Positions 8,960-18,542 of a stretch of DNA of 64,000 nucleotides are shown here, piece after piece. How positions within the stretch are numbered: position 1 is the stretch's first letter; the number at the start of each line of letters is the position of its first letter. The notes beneath the pieces were generated by a model that was not told where the DNA came from, ran no database searches, and saw nothing but the letters and a program-made list of their open reading frames with translations. The stretch comes from Pseudoclavibacter endophyticus (GTDB lineage Bacteria; Actinomycetota; Actinomycetes; Actinomycetales; Microbacteriaceae): NCBI RefSeq assembly GCF_008831085.1, contig NZ_WBJY01000001.1, forward strand, positions 1,488,001 to 1,552,000, given 5' to 3'. Both the position numbers and the translations under genes were made by a program.

Positions 8960-9948
8960 CCTGGAACCCGATTTGGCCCGCGTGGCTGCTCGTCGTGGTC
9001 GGCGCGCTGCTCGTCGGCCTGTGCGTGTGGGGTCTCGTGCGCGCGGGGACGAGGCGCAAGCGCGTCGACTGGATGCTGCGGGGGCTCGTCGCGCTCGTGA
9101 TCGCGATCGCGTGCCTGCGGCCTGGCATCGGGTCACACTCGGTCGAGGCGGCCCAGAGCGAACTCGATGTGCTTTTCGTCGTCGACACGACCGCGAGCAT
9201 GAATGCGGAGGACTGGAACGGCGGGCCCAGGCTCGACGGCGTCAAGCAGGACATCGCGCAGCTCGCGCTCGCTCACGCCGGTGCGAGGTTCTCCCTCATC
9301 ACGTTCGACTCCCAGGCCGTCAGGCGCCTGCCGTTCACCAACGACGCGACCGCTCTGCAGTCGATCGTCGAGCGACTGAGCCCCGAGATCACCGTGTACT
9401 CGGGCGGGTCCTCGGTGACCGTCGCGAACGGGCTCGTCAACCAGGTCCTCGGCCACGCCAAGGAGCAGGATCCGGACCGCGCGCAAGTCGTGTACTACTT
9501 CGGCGACGGGGAGCAGACGAGCAGCGACGCGCCGGAGAGCTTCGAACAGGCCGGCGGCAAGACCGACGGCGGCGCCGTCTTCGGATACGGCACCAACGAG
9601 GGTGGGCCGATGCTGGAGACCCTCGCCGCCTTCAGCACCCAGGCCCCCGAATACATCACGACGGCCGACGGGGAAACGGCGATCTCGGTGATCGACGAGG
9701 CGAACCTCCAAGCGATCTCGGAGCAACTCGGCGTGGTATATCAGCTTCGGACCCCCGATACGGCCATCACTCCTGCGGAGGTCCAGGTCGAATCGGGAAC
9801 GGGCGGCGACGTGGAAGCAGCATTCGACCTGTACTGGATCTTCGCGATCGCCGCGTTCGTGCTGATGATGCGCGAAGTCTGGGTCAACGTGCGGAGCATC
9901 GCCGAACTGCGCGGCGCGAGAGGAGCGAGCGATGTCGACGGCGACTGA
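8956..9948 (+). CDS. VWA-domain membrane protein 2 (BatA/BatB-like)
   Basis: A 330-residue paralogue of the preceding gene, with two N-terminal helices, a VWA domain and a C-terminal helix (LYWIFAIAAFVLMM). Its metal site reads DTTAS, i.e. DxTxS, in VVDTTASMNAEDW. The start is GTG 8956, overlapping the previous stop as GTGA. Two VWA proteins in tandem are usual in Bat-type loci, where they may form a heteromeric complex. Confidence 0.88.
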   Translation: MTWNPIWPAWLLVVVGALLVGLCVWGLVRAGTRRKRVDWMLRGLVALVIAIACLRPGIGSHSVEAAQSELDVLFVVDTTASMNAEDWNGGPRLDGVKQDIAQLALAHAGARFSLITFDSQAVRRLPFTNDATALQSIVERLSPEITVYSGGSSVTVANGLVNQVLGHAKEQDPDRAQVVYYFGDGEQTSSDAPESFEQAGGKTDGGAVFGYGTNEGGPMLETLAAFSTQAPEYITTADGETAISVIDEANLQAISEQLGVVYQLRTPDTAITPAEVQVESGTGGDVEAAFDLYWIFAIAAFVLMMREVWVNVRSIAELRGARGASDVDGD

Positions 9949-10741
9949 CGAGTCCGAGGCCGATGAGGTCATCACGCCGCCGGAACCGGCCGGGAACCCG
10001 GCGGCGTGGCGCGACCCGGTCGCCGAGCGGCGCGCGTACCTGCGCCGGCTCCGTCGGCGGCGCAAACGGCTCATGCTCCTCGGAATCCCCGTGGCGATCC
10101 TGGCGCTGCTCGTTGCGGCGAAGTTCCTTTCGATGACCGTGATCGCCAACCGCACCGTCTCGGCCTATGAGGTCGCGGACTACGAGTCGGCGTTGAACTC
10201 GGCCCAGCAGCAGAAGTTCCTCAACGTCGTCGAGCAGTGGAAGGCGCCGTACAACACGGGCACCGTGTACTTGCAACTCGGACTGAACCAGGAGGCGCGC
10301 ACTGAGCTCGAAGCCGCGTTGCCGCTCGCCAGCGGAGCGGACGAGTGCCCGATCAGATCGAACCTCGCCATCGCGATCGAGCGCATCGGCGATCAGCACG
10401 ATGCCGATGGTGACGGCGACGCGGCTCGGGAGGCGTGGCAGCAGGCGCTGGCGGTGCTCTCCCAGGCCCCGGCCGAGTGCCCCGACTCGACCTCGTCGGT
10501 GCCGATGAGCGAGACCCAGCAGCGGCTGGAGGCCAAACTCGATCCACCGCAGTCCTCCGACGACGCCGAGGAGCCGCAGGATCCGTCGGAAGACCCATCG
10601 GACACGGGCGACGCAGATCAGGACGCGATCGAGGACATCGGCGAGCAGCTGGACGAGAATCAGGACGATCGCCAGGACGCCATCGACGAGGAGAACGACC
10701 AGGGCGGCGGTGGTGGTGGCGGCACCGACAAGCCGTGGTGA
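9932..10741 (+). CDS. membrane-anchored TPR-like protein of the MoxR operon
   Basis: A 269-residue protein: a basic segment (RRLRRRRKR) precedes one transmembrane helix near residues 48-65, so the N-terminus is probably cytoplasmic. A helical region with TPR character follows (YNTGTVYLQLGLNQEARTEL, then LAIAIERIGDQHDADGD), and then a long Asp/Glu/Gln-rich tail ending in poly-Gly and TDKPW. It corresponds to the BatC/BatE-type TPR protein that closes many MoxR-VWA operons. It overlaps the second VWA gene by 17 bases and has an AGAGGAG ribosome site. Confidence 0.75.
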   Translation: MSTATDESEADEVITPPEPAGNPAAWRDPVAERRAYLRRLRRRRKRLMLLGIPVAILALLVAAKFLSMTVIANRTVSAYEVADYESALNSAQQQKFLNVVEQWKAPYNTGTVYLQLGLNQEARTELEAALPLASGADECPIRSNLAIAIERIGDQHDADGDGDAAREAWQQALAVLSQAPAECPDSTSSVPMSETQQRLEAKLDPPQSSDDAEEPQDPSEDPSDTGDADQDAIEDIGEQLDENQDDRQDAIDEENDQGGGGGGGTDKPW

Positions 10742-10784
10742 CCGGCCGTGGTGACCGGGGCATCCGGCGGGGGTCGCGCCTGAC

Positions 10785-10790
10785 TAGCAT
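10785..10790 (+). promoter_or_regulatory. -10 element of leaderless proS
   Basis: TAGCAT ends 6 bases before the GTG start of proS at 10797, and no ribosome-binding site lies between. Confidence 0.6.
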
Positions 10791-10796
10791 GGTCGG

Positions 10797-12611
10797 GTGA
10801 TCGAACGTCTCTCCCACCTCTTTGTCCGCACGCTCCGCGAAGACCCGGGCGACGCGGAGGTCGCCAGCCACAGGCTGCTCGTGCGCGCCGGCTACATCCG
10901 GCGCCAGGCGCCCGGGATCTTCGCCTGGCTGCCGCTCGGCTTGCGCGTCAAGCGACGCCTCGAGGCGGTGATCCGCGAGGAGATGGCTCGCACCGGCTCG
11001 CAGGAGGTCGCGTTTCCCGGCCTGCTGCCCGCCGACGTGTTCGAGGCGACGGGGCGACTGCACGATTTCGGCGACTCGATGTTCCGGCTTCACGACCGGA
11101 GGGGCGCGCCGTACGTGCTGGCGCCGACGCACGAAGAGGCGTTTACCCTCGCCGTCAAAGACCTCTGCTCGTCGTACAAGGACCTGCCCCTTTCGATCTA
11201 TCAGATCCAGGACAAGTACCGCGACGAGGCACGTCCCCGCGCCGGCCTGCTCCGGGGCCGCGAGTTCACGATGAAGGACGCGTACTCGTTCGACGTCGAC
11301 GACGAGGGCCTCGCGGCGAGCTATCAGGCGCAGCGCGACGCGTACGAGCGCATCTTCGCGAGGCTGGGGCTCGAGTACGTCATCGTCGACGCCGATGCCG
11401 GCGCGATGGGCGGCTCCAAGAGCGAGGAGTTCATGCATCCGACTCCGGTCGGGGAGGACACATTCGTCATCGCGCCGAGCGGCTGGGCCGCGAACGTCGA
11501 GGCGTACACCTCGGCGAGGCCTGATCCCGTCGACGCGAGCGATCTGCCCGCGCCCGTCGAGTTCGACTCGCCGGCCACGGCCACGATCCAGACGCTCGTC
11601 GACCACGCCAATCGCGCTGTGCCGCGCTCCGACGGGCGGCCCTGGGCCGCCGCGGACACCCTCAAGAACGTCGTGCTCGCGCTCGTCGACGGCACGGGCG
11701 AGAGGCGCGTCGTCGTCATCGGCGTGCCGGGCGACCGTGCGGTCGACCTCAAGCGCGTCGAGGCGTCATTCCCCGGGCACGAGGTCGAGCCCGCGAACGA
11801 TGCCGACTTCGCGAAGCATCCCGAGCTGGTCCGCGGATACATCGGTCCCTGGACGCCCTCGGGGCCTGTGCTCGGCGAGTCGTCGCCGAGCGGGATCGCC
11901 TTCTTCCTCGATGCTTCGATCGGCGACGGGAGCGCCTGGATCACGGGCGCGAATCGCCACGAGGTGCACGTGCACTCGCTCGTGGTGGGCCGCGATGTCG
12001 TCCCCGACGGCCGAGTCGAGGCCGCCGAGGTGCGCGACGGCGACCCGGCTCCGGACGGTTCCGGACCCATCCGCACCTCTCGCGGCACCGAGATCGGGCA
12101 TGTGTTTCAGCTCGGTCGTAAGTATGCCGAGGCAATCGGCCTGCAGGTGCTCGACCAGAACGGCAAACTCGTCACCGTGACAATGGGCTCGTACGGGATC
12201 GGCGTCACGCGGAACCTCGCGCTGATCGCCGAGGCCAACCACGACGACCGCGGCCTCGTGTGGCCGGAGTCGGTCGCGCCGTACGACCTGCAGGTCGTCG
12301 CGACCGGCAAGGGCGAGCTGCCGCTCGAGCTCGCCGAGCGACTCGCGGTCGAGGCCGAGGCTGCCGGCCTCGAGGTGCTGCTCGACGACCGTCCGAAGGT
12401 GTCTCCCGGGGTCAAGTTCGGCGATGCCGAGTTGCTCGGTGTGCCGTGGATCATCATCGCGGGTCGCGACGCGGCAGAGGGACGCGTCGAGTTGTGGGAC
12501 CGCCGCTCCGGTGAACGAGAGCCCATGCCGGCCGACGACGCGATCGCCGCGCTCCAGGCCAGACGCACGGCGCGGCTCGCGCGAGGCACCGAGCGGCGCC
12601 GAGACGGGTGA
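10797..12611 (+). CDS. proS: prolyl-tRNA synthetase, bacterial type with editing domain
   Basis: A class II aminoacyl-tRNA synthetase that charges tRNA-Pro. The 604-residue protein shows motif 1 ([12 protein letters not shown]), motif 2 with the TxE loop (APTHEEAFT and the [24 protein letters not shown] block), a YbaK-type insertion/editing domain around residues 225-400, motif 3 ([12 protein letters not shown]) and an anticodon-binding domain. The length and insertion identify ProRS type 1. The GTG start is fixed by the adjacent -10 element. In many actinobacteria rimP lies between proS and nusA; here only 96 bases separate them. Confidence 0.97.
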   Translation: MIERLSHLFVRTLREDPGDAEVASHRLLVRAGYIRRQAPGIFAWLPLGLRVKRRLEAVIREEMARTGSQEVAFPGLLPADVFEATGRLHDFGDSMFRLHDRRGAPYVLAPTHEEAFTLAVKDLCSSYKDLPLSIYQIQDKYRDEARPRAGLLRGREFTMKDAYSFDVDDEGLAASYQAQRDAYERIFARLGLEYVIVDADAGAMGGSKSEEFMHPTPVGEDTFVIAPSGWAANVEAYTSARPDPVDASDLPAPVEFDSPATATIQTLVDHANRAVPRSDGRPWAAADTLKNVVLALVDGTGERRVVVIGVPGDRAVDLKRVEASFPGHEVEPANDADFAKHPELVRGYIGPWTPSGPVLGESSPSGIAFFLDASIGDGSAWITGANRHEVHVHSLVVGRDVVPDGRVEAAEVRDGDPAPDGSGPIRTSRGTEIGHVFQLGRKYAEAIGLQVLDQNGKLVTVTMGSYGIGVTRNLALIAEANHDDRGLVWPESVAPYDLQVVATGKGELPLELAERLAVEAEAAGLEVLLDDRPKVSPGVKFGDAELLGVPWIIIAGRDAAEGRVELWDRRSGEREPMPADDAIAALQARRTARLARGTERRRDG

Positions 12612-12673
12612 TACCGGCCCGTCCGGACGGCGGAGCGCGCCCGCGCCCTCGGCGAGGGTCGGCCGGCGTGAGC

Positions 12674-12679
12674 TAAGCT
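12674..12679 (+). promoter_or_regulatory. -10 element of nusA operon
   Basis: TAAGCT lies 28 bases before the nusA ATG and leaves a short leader carrying an AGAGGAG ribosome site. Confidence 0.5.
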
Positions 12680-12707
12680 CGTCGCTTCAGCTGAATAGAG
12701 GAGCGAC

Positions 12708-13727
12708 ATGAAGATCGATCTCACCGCCATTCGCCTGCTCGAGCGCGAGCGTGAGATTCCGTTCGAGGAACTCATCACCATTCTCGAGCAAGCCATCCTG
12801 ACGGCCTACGACAAGCACCAGACCCAAGAGGTGGGCGGCGAGTCGATCCCCGCGGGCGCACGCGTTCACCTCGACCGGAAGACCGGCGAAGTCAACATCT
12901 TCGTCCCCGAGCTCGACGACGATGGCAACGCGATCGGCGAGGCGAGTCTGCACCCGGACGACTTCGGGCGCATCGCCGCGTTCGCCGCGAAGCAGGTGAT
13001 CACCCAGCGGATGCGCGACATCGGCGACGATCGCGTGCTCGGCGAGTTCCGTGGCCGCGAGGGCGACATCGTTGCCGGCACGATTCAGCAGGGACCGAAC
13101 CCCCGCATGATCCATGTGGATCTCGGAACGGTCGAGGCGATCCTCCCGCCCGATGAACAGGTTGCAGGCGAGGAGTACCCGCACGGCAGGCGCATCCGCG
13201 TGTTCGTCACCAAGGTCGAGCGCGGCAGCCGCGGCCCCCAGATCACGGTCTCACGAACGCACCCCTCGCTCGTGCGCAAACTCTTCGCTCTCGAGGTGCC
13301 GGAGATCGCGTCCGGCGTCGTCGAGATCGTCTCGCTCGCGCGTGAGGCGGGGCACCGCACGAAGATTGCGGTGCGCGCGACCCAGGACGGCATCAACGCC
13401 AAGGGCGCGTGCATCGGCGAGCTCGGTGCCCGCGTGCGAGCCGTCACGAATGAGCTCGGGGCCGAGAAGATCGACATCGTCGACTATTCGGCCGATCTCC
13501 CCACGTTCGTCGCCAACGCCCTCAGTCCCGCGAAGGTTTCGAGCGCGTTCGTGCTCGATCGTGCGACGAAGGCCGTTCGGGCCCTCGTCCCCGACTTCCA
13601 GCTGTCGCTCGCGATCGGCAAAGAGGGGCAGAACGCCCGCCTGGCGGCGAAACTGACGGGCGCGCGCATCGACATCCAGCCCGACTCGATCCTCGACGAT
13701 GACGAGCCTGGCGGCGGCACGCGCTGA
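12708..13727 (+). CDS. nusA: transcription termination/antitermination factor NusA
   Basis: Binds RNA polymerase and nascent RNA to control pausing, termination and rRNA antitermination. The 339-residue protein has an N-terminal polymerase-binding domain, an S1 domain around residues 120-185 and two KH domains, the second ending with [18 protein letters not shown]. It lacks the C-terminal acidic repeats of E. coli NusA, as actinobacterial forms do. The ylxR gene follows after 11 bases, then infB. The ribosome site is AGAGGAG. Confidence 0.96.
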   Translation: MKIDLTAIRLLEREREIPFEELITILEQAILTAYDKHQTQEVGGESIPAGARVHLDRKTGEVNIFVPELDDDGNAIGEASLHPDDFGRIAAFAAKQVITQRMRDIGDDRVLGEFRGREGDIVAGTIQQGPNPRMIHVDLGTVEAILPPDEQVAGEEYPHGRRIRVFVTKVERGSRGPQITVSRTHPSLVRKLFALEVPEIASGVVEIVSLAREAGHRTKIAVRATQDGINAKGACIGELGARVRAVTNELGAEKIDIVDYSADLPTFVANALSPAKVSSAFVLDRATKAVRALVPDFQLSLAIGKEGQNARLAAKLTGARIDIQPDSILDDDEPGGGTR

Positions 13728-13738
13728 CGAGGAGTACT

Positions 13739-14041
13739 ATGGGGCCGGTACGAACGTGCATAGGATGCCGTTCGCGCGCCGAACGGTCGCAGCTCACCAG
13801 GGTTGTCGCCCGTGATGGCAGGCTCCTCGTCGATCGCTCGGCGCACAAGCCCGGCCGCGGCGCGTGGGTGCATCCTCTGGTCGAATGTCTCGAACTGGCA
13901 CTCGCACGGCACGCCTTCGGGCGGGCACTGCGGGCGCGGGTCACGAATGACGACGACGTGCAGAACCTCGTGCACCAGCTGGCCGCCGACCACTCGGCGG
14001 CCCGGACAGAAAAGGCTGATCGGACTATGGACAACTCATGA
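13739..14041 (+). CDS. ylxR: YlxR (DUF448) family RNA-binding protein
   Basis: A 100-residue basic protein with the family motif RTCIGCR near the start and the GRGAWVH motif near residue 40. YlxR proteins bind RNA and are linked to RNase P and ribosome function in other bacteria. Placement between nusA and infB is diagnostic. ATG 13739 follows a GAGGAGTACT segment only 2-3 bases upstream of optimal spacing. Confidence 0.93.
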   Translation: MGPVRTCIGCRSRAERSQLTRVVARDGRLLVDRSAHKPGRGAWVHPLVECLELALARHAFGRALRARVTNDDDVQNLVHQLAADHSAARTEKADRTMDNS

Positions 14042-14116
14042 GTGGCTCGGAATGAGGCACCTCATCGTTTGACGGTCCACTCCTGTACGAGGGGTGGGCC
14101 TCGAGACAGGAGAATT

Positions 14117-17005
14117 GTGGCTAAACCACGCGTACACGAGATCGCCGCCGAAATGGGCGTCGAATCGAAGACAGCGCTGAAGACCCTCCAGGACATGGGG
14201 GAGTTCGTGAAGAGCGCGTCGTCGAGCGTCGAGCCGCCGGTCGCTCGGCGCCTGCGCGAAGCATTGAAGAGCGGCGGCGACAATGGCGGCGCGGCCCCCG
14301 CGCCGACGTCGAACGCCGCCGGCAACGCCCGGCCGACACCCGGCCAAGCTGCGCCGAAGCCCGGCCAGGCTCGCGGCCCGAAGCCGGGCTCCCGGCCGGG
14401 TGCTCCCGCGCCGAAGGGCCGAGCCGACCAGGAGGACGGACGCCAGGCACCCGCCGGGCCGAAGCCCGGCGCGCAGCCCCGTGCCGACCAGCAGGCGAAA
14501 CCGGCCACCGAGCAACCACGTGATGTCCCGACGAGCGGTCCCGCCACCGGCGCGCCTGCCCCGGGGACACCGGCGTCGCCGGCTCCCGATGGAGCTTCGA
14601 AGCCGGAGCAGCAGGCAGCCACGCCCGCAGCTGCGGCGAAGCCGAGCACGGGTGCCCCGAAGCCGGGAGAGGCGGCCGCTGCGCCGAAGCCGGGCGGCAG
14701 CACGCCCGGTGACGCGATTCCGCGTCCCCGCGGCCCGCGTCCCGGGCCCAGGCCCGGCAACAACCCCTTCGCATCGAGCCAGGGCATGGGGCGGCCGCCC
14801 CGGCCGGGAAACAACCCGTATGCCGGCGCGCAGGGCATGCGCGGCCAGGGCGCACCCCGTCCGCAGGCCCCTGGACGTGGTATGCAGCCGCCGCGTCCCG
14901 GTCAGCCGCGTGTGCTTCCCGGAGCTCGCCCGGCGAGCACAGGACGCCCCGGCGCCCGCCCAGGCGCAGGCGGAGGCGGAGGCCGGCCGGGTGCCGGCGG
15001 AGGCGGCGGATTCACGCCGCGTCCCGGCGGCGCGCCTTCGCGTCCGGGCGGTGGCGGTCGCGGTCGCGGCGGCACGGCCGGCGCGTTCGGTCGCGGCGGC
15101 AGCAAGTCGAGGGCGCGCAAGTCCAAGCGGACGAAGCGGGCAGAGTTCGAGATGCGCGAGGCGCCGTCCATCGGCGGCGTCAAGGTTCCCCGCGGCACGG
15201 GCGAGACGCGCATCCGGCTTCGTCGCGGCGCATCCATCGCCGACTTCGCGGAGAAGATCGACGCGAGCCCCGGCGACCTCGTCACCGTGCTGTTCCACCT
15301 CGGTGAGATGGCGACGGCGACCGAGTCGCTCGACGAGGCGACGTTCGAACTGCTCGGCGTCGAGCTCGGTTACCGCATCGACATCGTGAGCCCCGAGGAC
15401 GAAGACCGGGAGCTCCTCGAGACGTTCGACATCGACCTCGACCAGGAGGCCGCGGAGGAGGACGACGACGTGCTCGTCGCTCGTCCGCCCGTCGTCACGG
15501 TCATGGGTCACGTCGACCACGGAAAGACACGACTGCTCGACGCGATCCGCAACACGAACATCATCGAGGGCGAAGCCGGCGGCATCACCCAGCACATCGG
15601 CGCATACCAGGTGTGGGGCGAGCACGAGGGCCTCGATCGCGCGATCACGTTCATCGACACCCCGGGTCACGAGGCCTTCACCGCAATGCGTGCGCGTGGC
15701 GCCAATGTCACCGACATCGCGATCCTCGTGGTGGCGGCCGACGACGGCATCATGCCGCAGACGATCGAGGCGCTGAACCACGCACAGGCGGCCGGCGTGC
15801 CGATCGTGGTCGCGGTCAACAAGATCGACAAGCCCGAGGCGAACCCCGACAAGGTGCGCGCCCAGCTCACCGAGTACGGGCTCATTGCCGAGGAGTACGG
15901 CGGCGACACCCTGTTCGTCAACGTCTCGGCCCGCGAGGGCGTCGGCATCGCCGACCTCGTCGAGGCGGTCCTCCTGACGGCCGACGCCGGGCTCGACCTG
16001 CGCGCCAACCCCGACAAGGAGGCGCGCGGCATCGCCATCGAGGCGAAGCTCGACCGAGGCCGCGGTGCGGTCGCGACCGTGCTCATCCAGTCCGGCACGC
16101 TGCGGATCGGTGACCCGATCGTTGCGGGCACGGCCTATGGCCGCGTGCGAGCCATGCTGGATGAGAACGGCCAGCAGGTCGACGAGGCGAACCCGTCGCG
16201 TCCCGTCCAGGTGCAGGGCCTCTCGAGCGTGCCGAGCGCGGGCGACACCTTCCTCGTGACCGAGGACGATCGCACGGCGCGTCAGATCGCCGAGAAGCGC
16301 GAAGCCGTCGAACGCAACGCCCAGCTCGCCAAGAGCCGCAAGCGCATCAGCCTCGAGGACTTCACCCGCGCCCTCGAAGAAGGCAAGGTCGAGTCGCTCA
16401 ACCTCATCATCAAGGGTGACGTCTCCGGTGCCGTCGAGGCACTCGAGGAGTCGTTGCTCAAGATCGAGGTCGACGAGTCGGTGCAGCTGCGGATCATTCA
16501 CCGTGGCGTCGGTGCGATCACCGAGTCGGACGTCAACCTCGCGACCGTCGACAACGCGATCATCCTGGGCTTCAACGTGAGGCCGGACCGCAAGGCCCGC
16601 GACCGCGCGGCCCGCGACGGTGTCGACATCCGGTTCTACTCGGTCATCTACAACGCGCTCGATGACATCGAGCAGTCGCTCAAGGGGCTGCTCAAGCCGG
16701 AGTTCGAAGAGGTGCAGTCGGGTGTCGCCGAGATCCAGGAGGTGTTCCGCTCCTCGAAGTTCGGCAACATCGCCGGGTGCATCGTCCGGTCGGGAACCAT
16801 CACCCGCAACGCGAAGGCGCGCGTGATCCGCGACGGGGTCGTGCTCGTCGACGGGCTCGCGATCGAGTCGCTCCGCCGGTTCAAGGACGACGTGACCGAG
16901 GTCCGTACCGACTTCGAGTGCGGTATCGGTCTCGGCAAGTTCAACGACATCCAGATCGGTGACGAGATCGAGACGACCGAGCTGGTCGAGAAGCCGCGCG
17001 TCTAG
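14117..17005 (+). CDS. infB: translation initiation factor IF-2
   Basis: A GTPase that places initiator tRNA on the 30S subunit and promotes subunit joining. The 962-residue protein has an N-terminal IF2_N module ([14 protein letters not shown]), a roughly 280-residue Pro/Gly/Ala-rich disordered region typical of actinobacterial IF-2, and a second IF2_N module. The G domain (from about residue 459) has [16 protein letters not shown] and NKID, and domains II-IV follow. GTG 14117 is chosen for its ACAGGAGAA ribosome site and the conserved N-terminus; the in-frame upstream codons from 14042 carry no homology. A hairpin follows before rbfA. Confidence 0.97.
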   Translation: MAKPRVHEIAAEMGVESKTALKTLQDMGEFVKSASSSVEPPVARRLREALKSGGDNGGAAPAPTSNAAGNARPTPGQAAPKPGQARGPKPGSRPGAPAPKGRADQEDGRQAPAGPKPGAQPRADQQAKPATEQPRDVPTSGPATGAPAPGTPASPAPDGASKPEQQAATPAAAAKPSTGAPKPGEAAAAPKPGGSTPGDAIPRPRGPRPGPRPGNNPFASSQGMGRPPRPGNNPYAGAQGMRGQGAPRPQAPGRGMQPPRPGQPRVLPGARPASTGRPGARPGAGGGGGRPGAGGGGGFTPRPGGAPSRPGGGGRGRGGTAGAFGRGGSKSRARKSKRTKRAEFEMREAPSIGGVKVPRGTGETRIRLRRGASIADFAEKIDASPGDLVTVLFHLGEMATATESLDEATFELLGVELGYRIDIVSPEDEDRELLETFDIDLDQEAAEEDDDVLVARPPVVTVMGHVDHGKTRLLDAIRNTNIIEGEAGGITQHIGAYQVWGEHEGLDRAITFIDTPGHEAFTAMRARGANVTDIAILVVAADDGIMPQTIEALNHAQAAGVPIVVAVNKIDKPEANPDKVRAQLTEYGLIAEEYGGDTLFVNVSAREGVGIADLVEAVLLTADAGLDLRANPDKEARGIAIEAKLDRGRGAVATVLIQSGTLRIGDPIVAGTAYGRVRAMLDENGQQVDEANPSRPVQVQGLSSVPSAGDTFLVTEDDRTARQIAEKREAVERNAQLAKSRKRISLEDFTRALEEGKVESLNLIIKGDVSGAVEALEESLLKIEVDESVQLRIIHRGVGAITESDVNLATVDNAIILGFNVRPDRKARDRAARDGVDIRFYSVIYNALDDIEQSLKGLLKPEFEEVQSGVAEIQEVFRSSKFGNIAGCIVRSGTITRNAKARVIRDGVVLVDGLAIESLRRFKDDVTEVRTDFECGIGLGKFNDIQIGDEIETTELVEKPRV

Positions 17006-17013
17006 CGCCCGAT

Positions 17014-17044
17014 GCGGGGCGGGCCCGGAATAGGCCCGCCTCGC
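17014..17044 (+). terminator. hairpin between infB and rbfA
   Basis: A 12-base stem (GCGGGGCGGGCC / GGCCCGCCTCGC, one G-T pair) with a 7-base loop sits 8 bases after the infB stop. There is no T-run. It may attenuate transcription or set the infB mRNA end while leaving rbfA partly expressed. Confidence 0.5.
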
Positions 17045-17083
17045 GCCGCGCCGGAGAGGCGCGGGCAAGCACAGGAGGACACC

Positions 17084-17560
17084 ATGGCCGACCACGCGCG
17101 GGCGGCTCGGCTCGCCGACCGCATCAAGGTCATCGTCGCGACTCGTCTCGAACGCGGCATCAGAGACCCGAGGCTCGGGTTCGTCACGATCACGGATGTT
17201 CGCGTCACGGGCGACCTGCAGCACGCGACGATCTTCTACACCGTGTACGGCACGGAAGAGGAGCTCGCCGATACCGCCGCCGCCCTTGCGTCGGCGACGG
17301 GGATGCTGCGGACCGAGGTGGGCAAGAACCTCAAGGTGCGGCTGACGCCGTCGCTCGAGTTCGTCCACGATGCCCTCCCGGACAACATCAACCAGATCGA
17401 CCGGCTCCTGCAGGAGGCGCGCGCTCGTGACGCCGAAGCAGCCGAGCGGGCTCGTCGTGCCGATTACGCGGGCGAGCCCGACCCGTACATCAAGCCCCGT
17501 GACGAGGGCGACGACGCATTCGACAAGGACTCATCCGCCGGCGGCGGGCAACCCCGCTAG
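17084..17560 (+). CDS. rbfA: 30S ribosome-binding factor A
   Basis: A KH-fold assembly factor that acts on the 16S rRNA 5' region during 30S maturation. The 158-residue protein has [15 protein letters not shown] at the start and the [14 protein letters not shown] block. The middle has [13 protein letters not shown], and the end of the fold has [21 protein letters not shown]. An acidic C-terminal tail extends beyond the usual length of about 120 residues. The start has AGGAGG at 17073-17078. It closes the nusA-ylxR-infB cluster; the truB gene that often follows lies 2 kb away, beyond panE-mutY. Confidence 0.95.
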   Translation: MADHARAARLADRIKVIVATRLERGIRDPRLGFVTITDVRVTGDLQHATIFYTVYGTEEELADTAAALASATGMLRTEVGKNLKVRLTPSLEFVHDALPDNINQIDRLLQEARARDAEAAERARRADYAGEPDPYIKPRDEGDDAFDKDSSAGGGQPR

Positions 17561-17570
17561 TCGGGCGCCG

Positions 17571-18542
17571 TCACGAGTCTGGACCGCCGGCGCCCCGCGT
17601 GGGCGCCGGCGGTTCGTCGCCCGGCAGGGCGATGCGTCCGGAGGTCTCCACGACGAGCCCGTCGTCACGCAATCCGCGCAGGGCCCGCTCGTAGCGCACC
17701 TCGTCGGCGCGAGCATCCCGCCCGGACGCAGCGAGCGCCCGCTCGCGTAGGGCGGCATGTCCCAGGCCGCCGAACTCCGCTCGGAGCACGGCGAGGATGC
17801 GCCCCCGCATCTGCCGGTCCGACCCCGCGTACGCCGCCTGCTTGCGGCGGGGCCGCCCGGCGACCGTACCGGTCGGCGCGCCGATGGCGCGCCACGCGCA
17901 TTCGTCGGCGATGGGGCACACCTCACAGCGGGGCGCCCTGGCCGTGCAAACGAGGGCGCCGAGCTCCATGGCCGCCGCGTTCCAGGCGACGGCGCGCGCA
18001 CGCGCCGCGTCGTCGCCGGGGAGCGGGAGCGGCACGAGCGCGCGATACTCCGCCTCGTCCCGCGCCGCCGAGGGCGCCCACGGCTCGGCGGCGCCGACCG
18101 CGGCGCGGGCGATGACCCTGCGCACGTTCGTGTCGACGACGGCACTCGGCCGTCCGTACGCGAACGACGCCACGGCGGCGGCCGTGTACGGGCCGACGCC
18201 GGGAAGCGCGCGGAGCGACGCGTCGTCGGCCGGTACCACCCCGCCGTGCCGCTCGACGATCACGACGGCGCAGGCTCGGAGCCATCGGGCGCGGCGCGGA
18301 TACCCGAGCCGATCCCACGCGCGCAGCACGTCGGCGTCCGTGGCCGACGCAAGGTCGGCTGGCCGCGGCCAGCGCTCGACGAACGCGCGCCATCGTGGTT
18401 CGACGCGCGCGGCCTGTGTCTGCTGCAGCATGAACTCGCTCACGAGCACGCCCCAGGGCGTCACGTGGGCGTCGCGCCAGGGCAGCGGGCGCGCCGCGCG
18501 TGCGAACCAGTCCACGACCCGGTCGACGATGCCGGCGGTCAT
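17571..18542 (-). CDS. mutY: A/G-specific adenine DNA glycosylase
   Basis: Removes adenine mispaired with 8-oxoguanine. The 323-residue protein has the catalytic Glu in SEFMLQQTQ, the helix-hairpin-helix LPGVGPYTAAAV, the catalytic Asp in VVDTNV, and the [4Fe-4S] loop C-x6-C-x2-C-x5-C (CTARAPRCEVCPIADEC). The C-terminal part is short and lacks a full NUDIX-like domain, as in many actinobacteria. ATG 18542 overlaps the panE stop by four bases, so the two are co-transcribed on the minus strand. The last codons coincide with a bidirectional terminator hairpin. Confidence 0.93.
   Translation of the reverse strand: MTAGIVDRVVDWFARAARPLPWRDAHVTPWGVLVSEFMLQQTQAARVEPRWRAFVERWPRPADLASATDADVLRAWDRLGYPRRARWLRACAVVIVERHGGVVPADDASLRALPGVGPYTAAAVASFAYGRPSAVVDTNVRRVIARAAVGAAEPWAPSAARDEAEYRALVPLPLPGDDAARARAVAWNAAAMELGALVCTARAPRCEVCPIADECAWRAIGAPTGTVAGRPRRKQAAYAGSDRQMRGRILAVLRAEFGGLGHAALRERALAASGRDARADEVRYERALRGLRDDGLVVETSGRIALPGDEPPAPTRGAGGPDS
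17583..17613. terminator. bidirectional terminator inside the 3' end of mutY
   Basis: A perfect 13-base inverted repeat (ACCGCCGGCGCCC, loop CGCGT, then its complement) lies between convergent rbfA and mutY and within the last 15 codons of mutY. There is no strong T-run on either side. Confidence 0.6.

Noticed and set aside
14036-17368. A 1110-codon open frame on the minus strand opposite infB
   Set aside because: It is the antisense shadow of a GC-rich gene with Pro/Gly repeats; it has no homology, and infB is certain.
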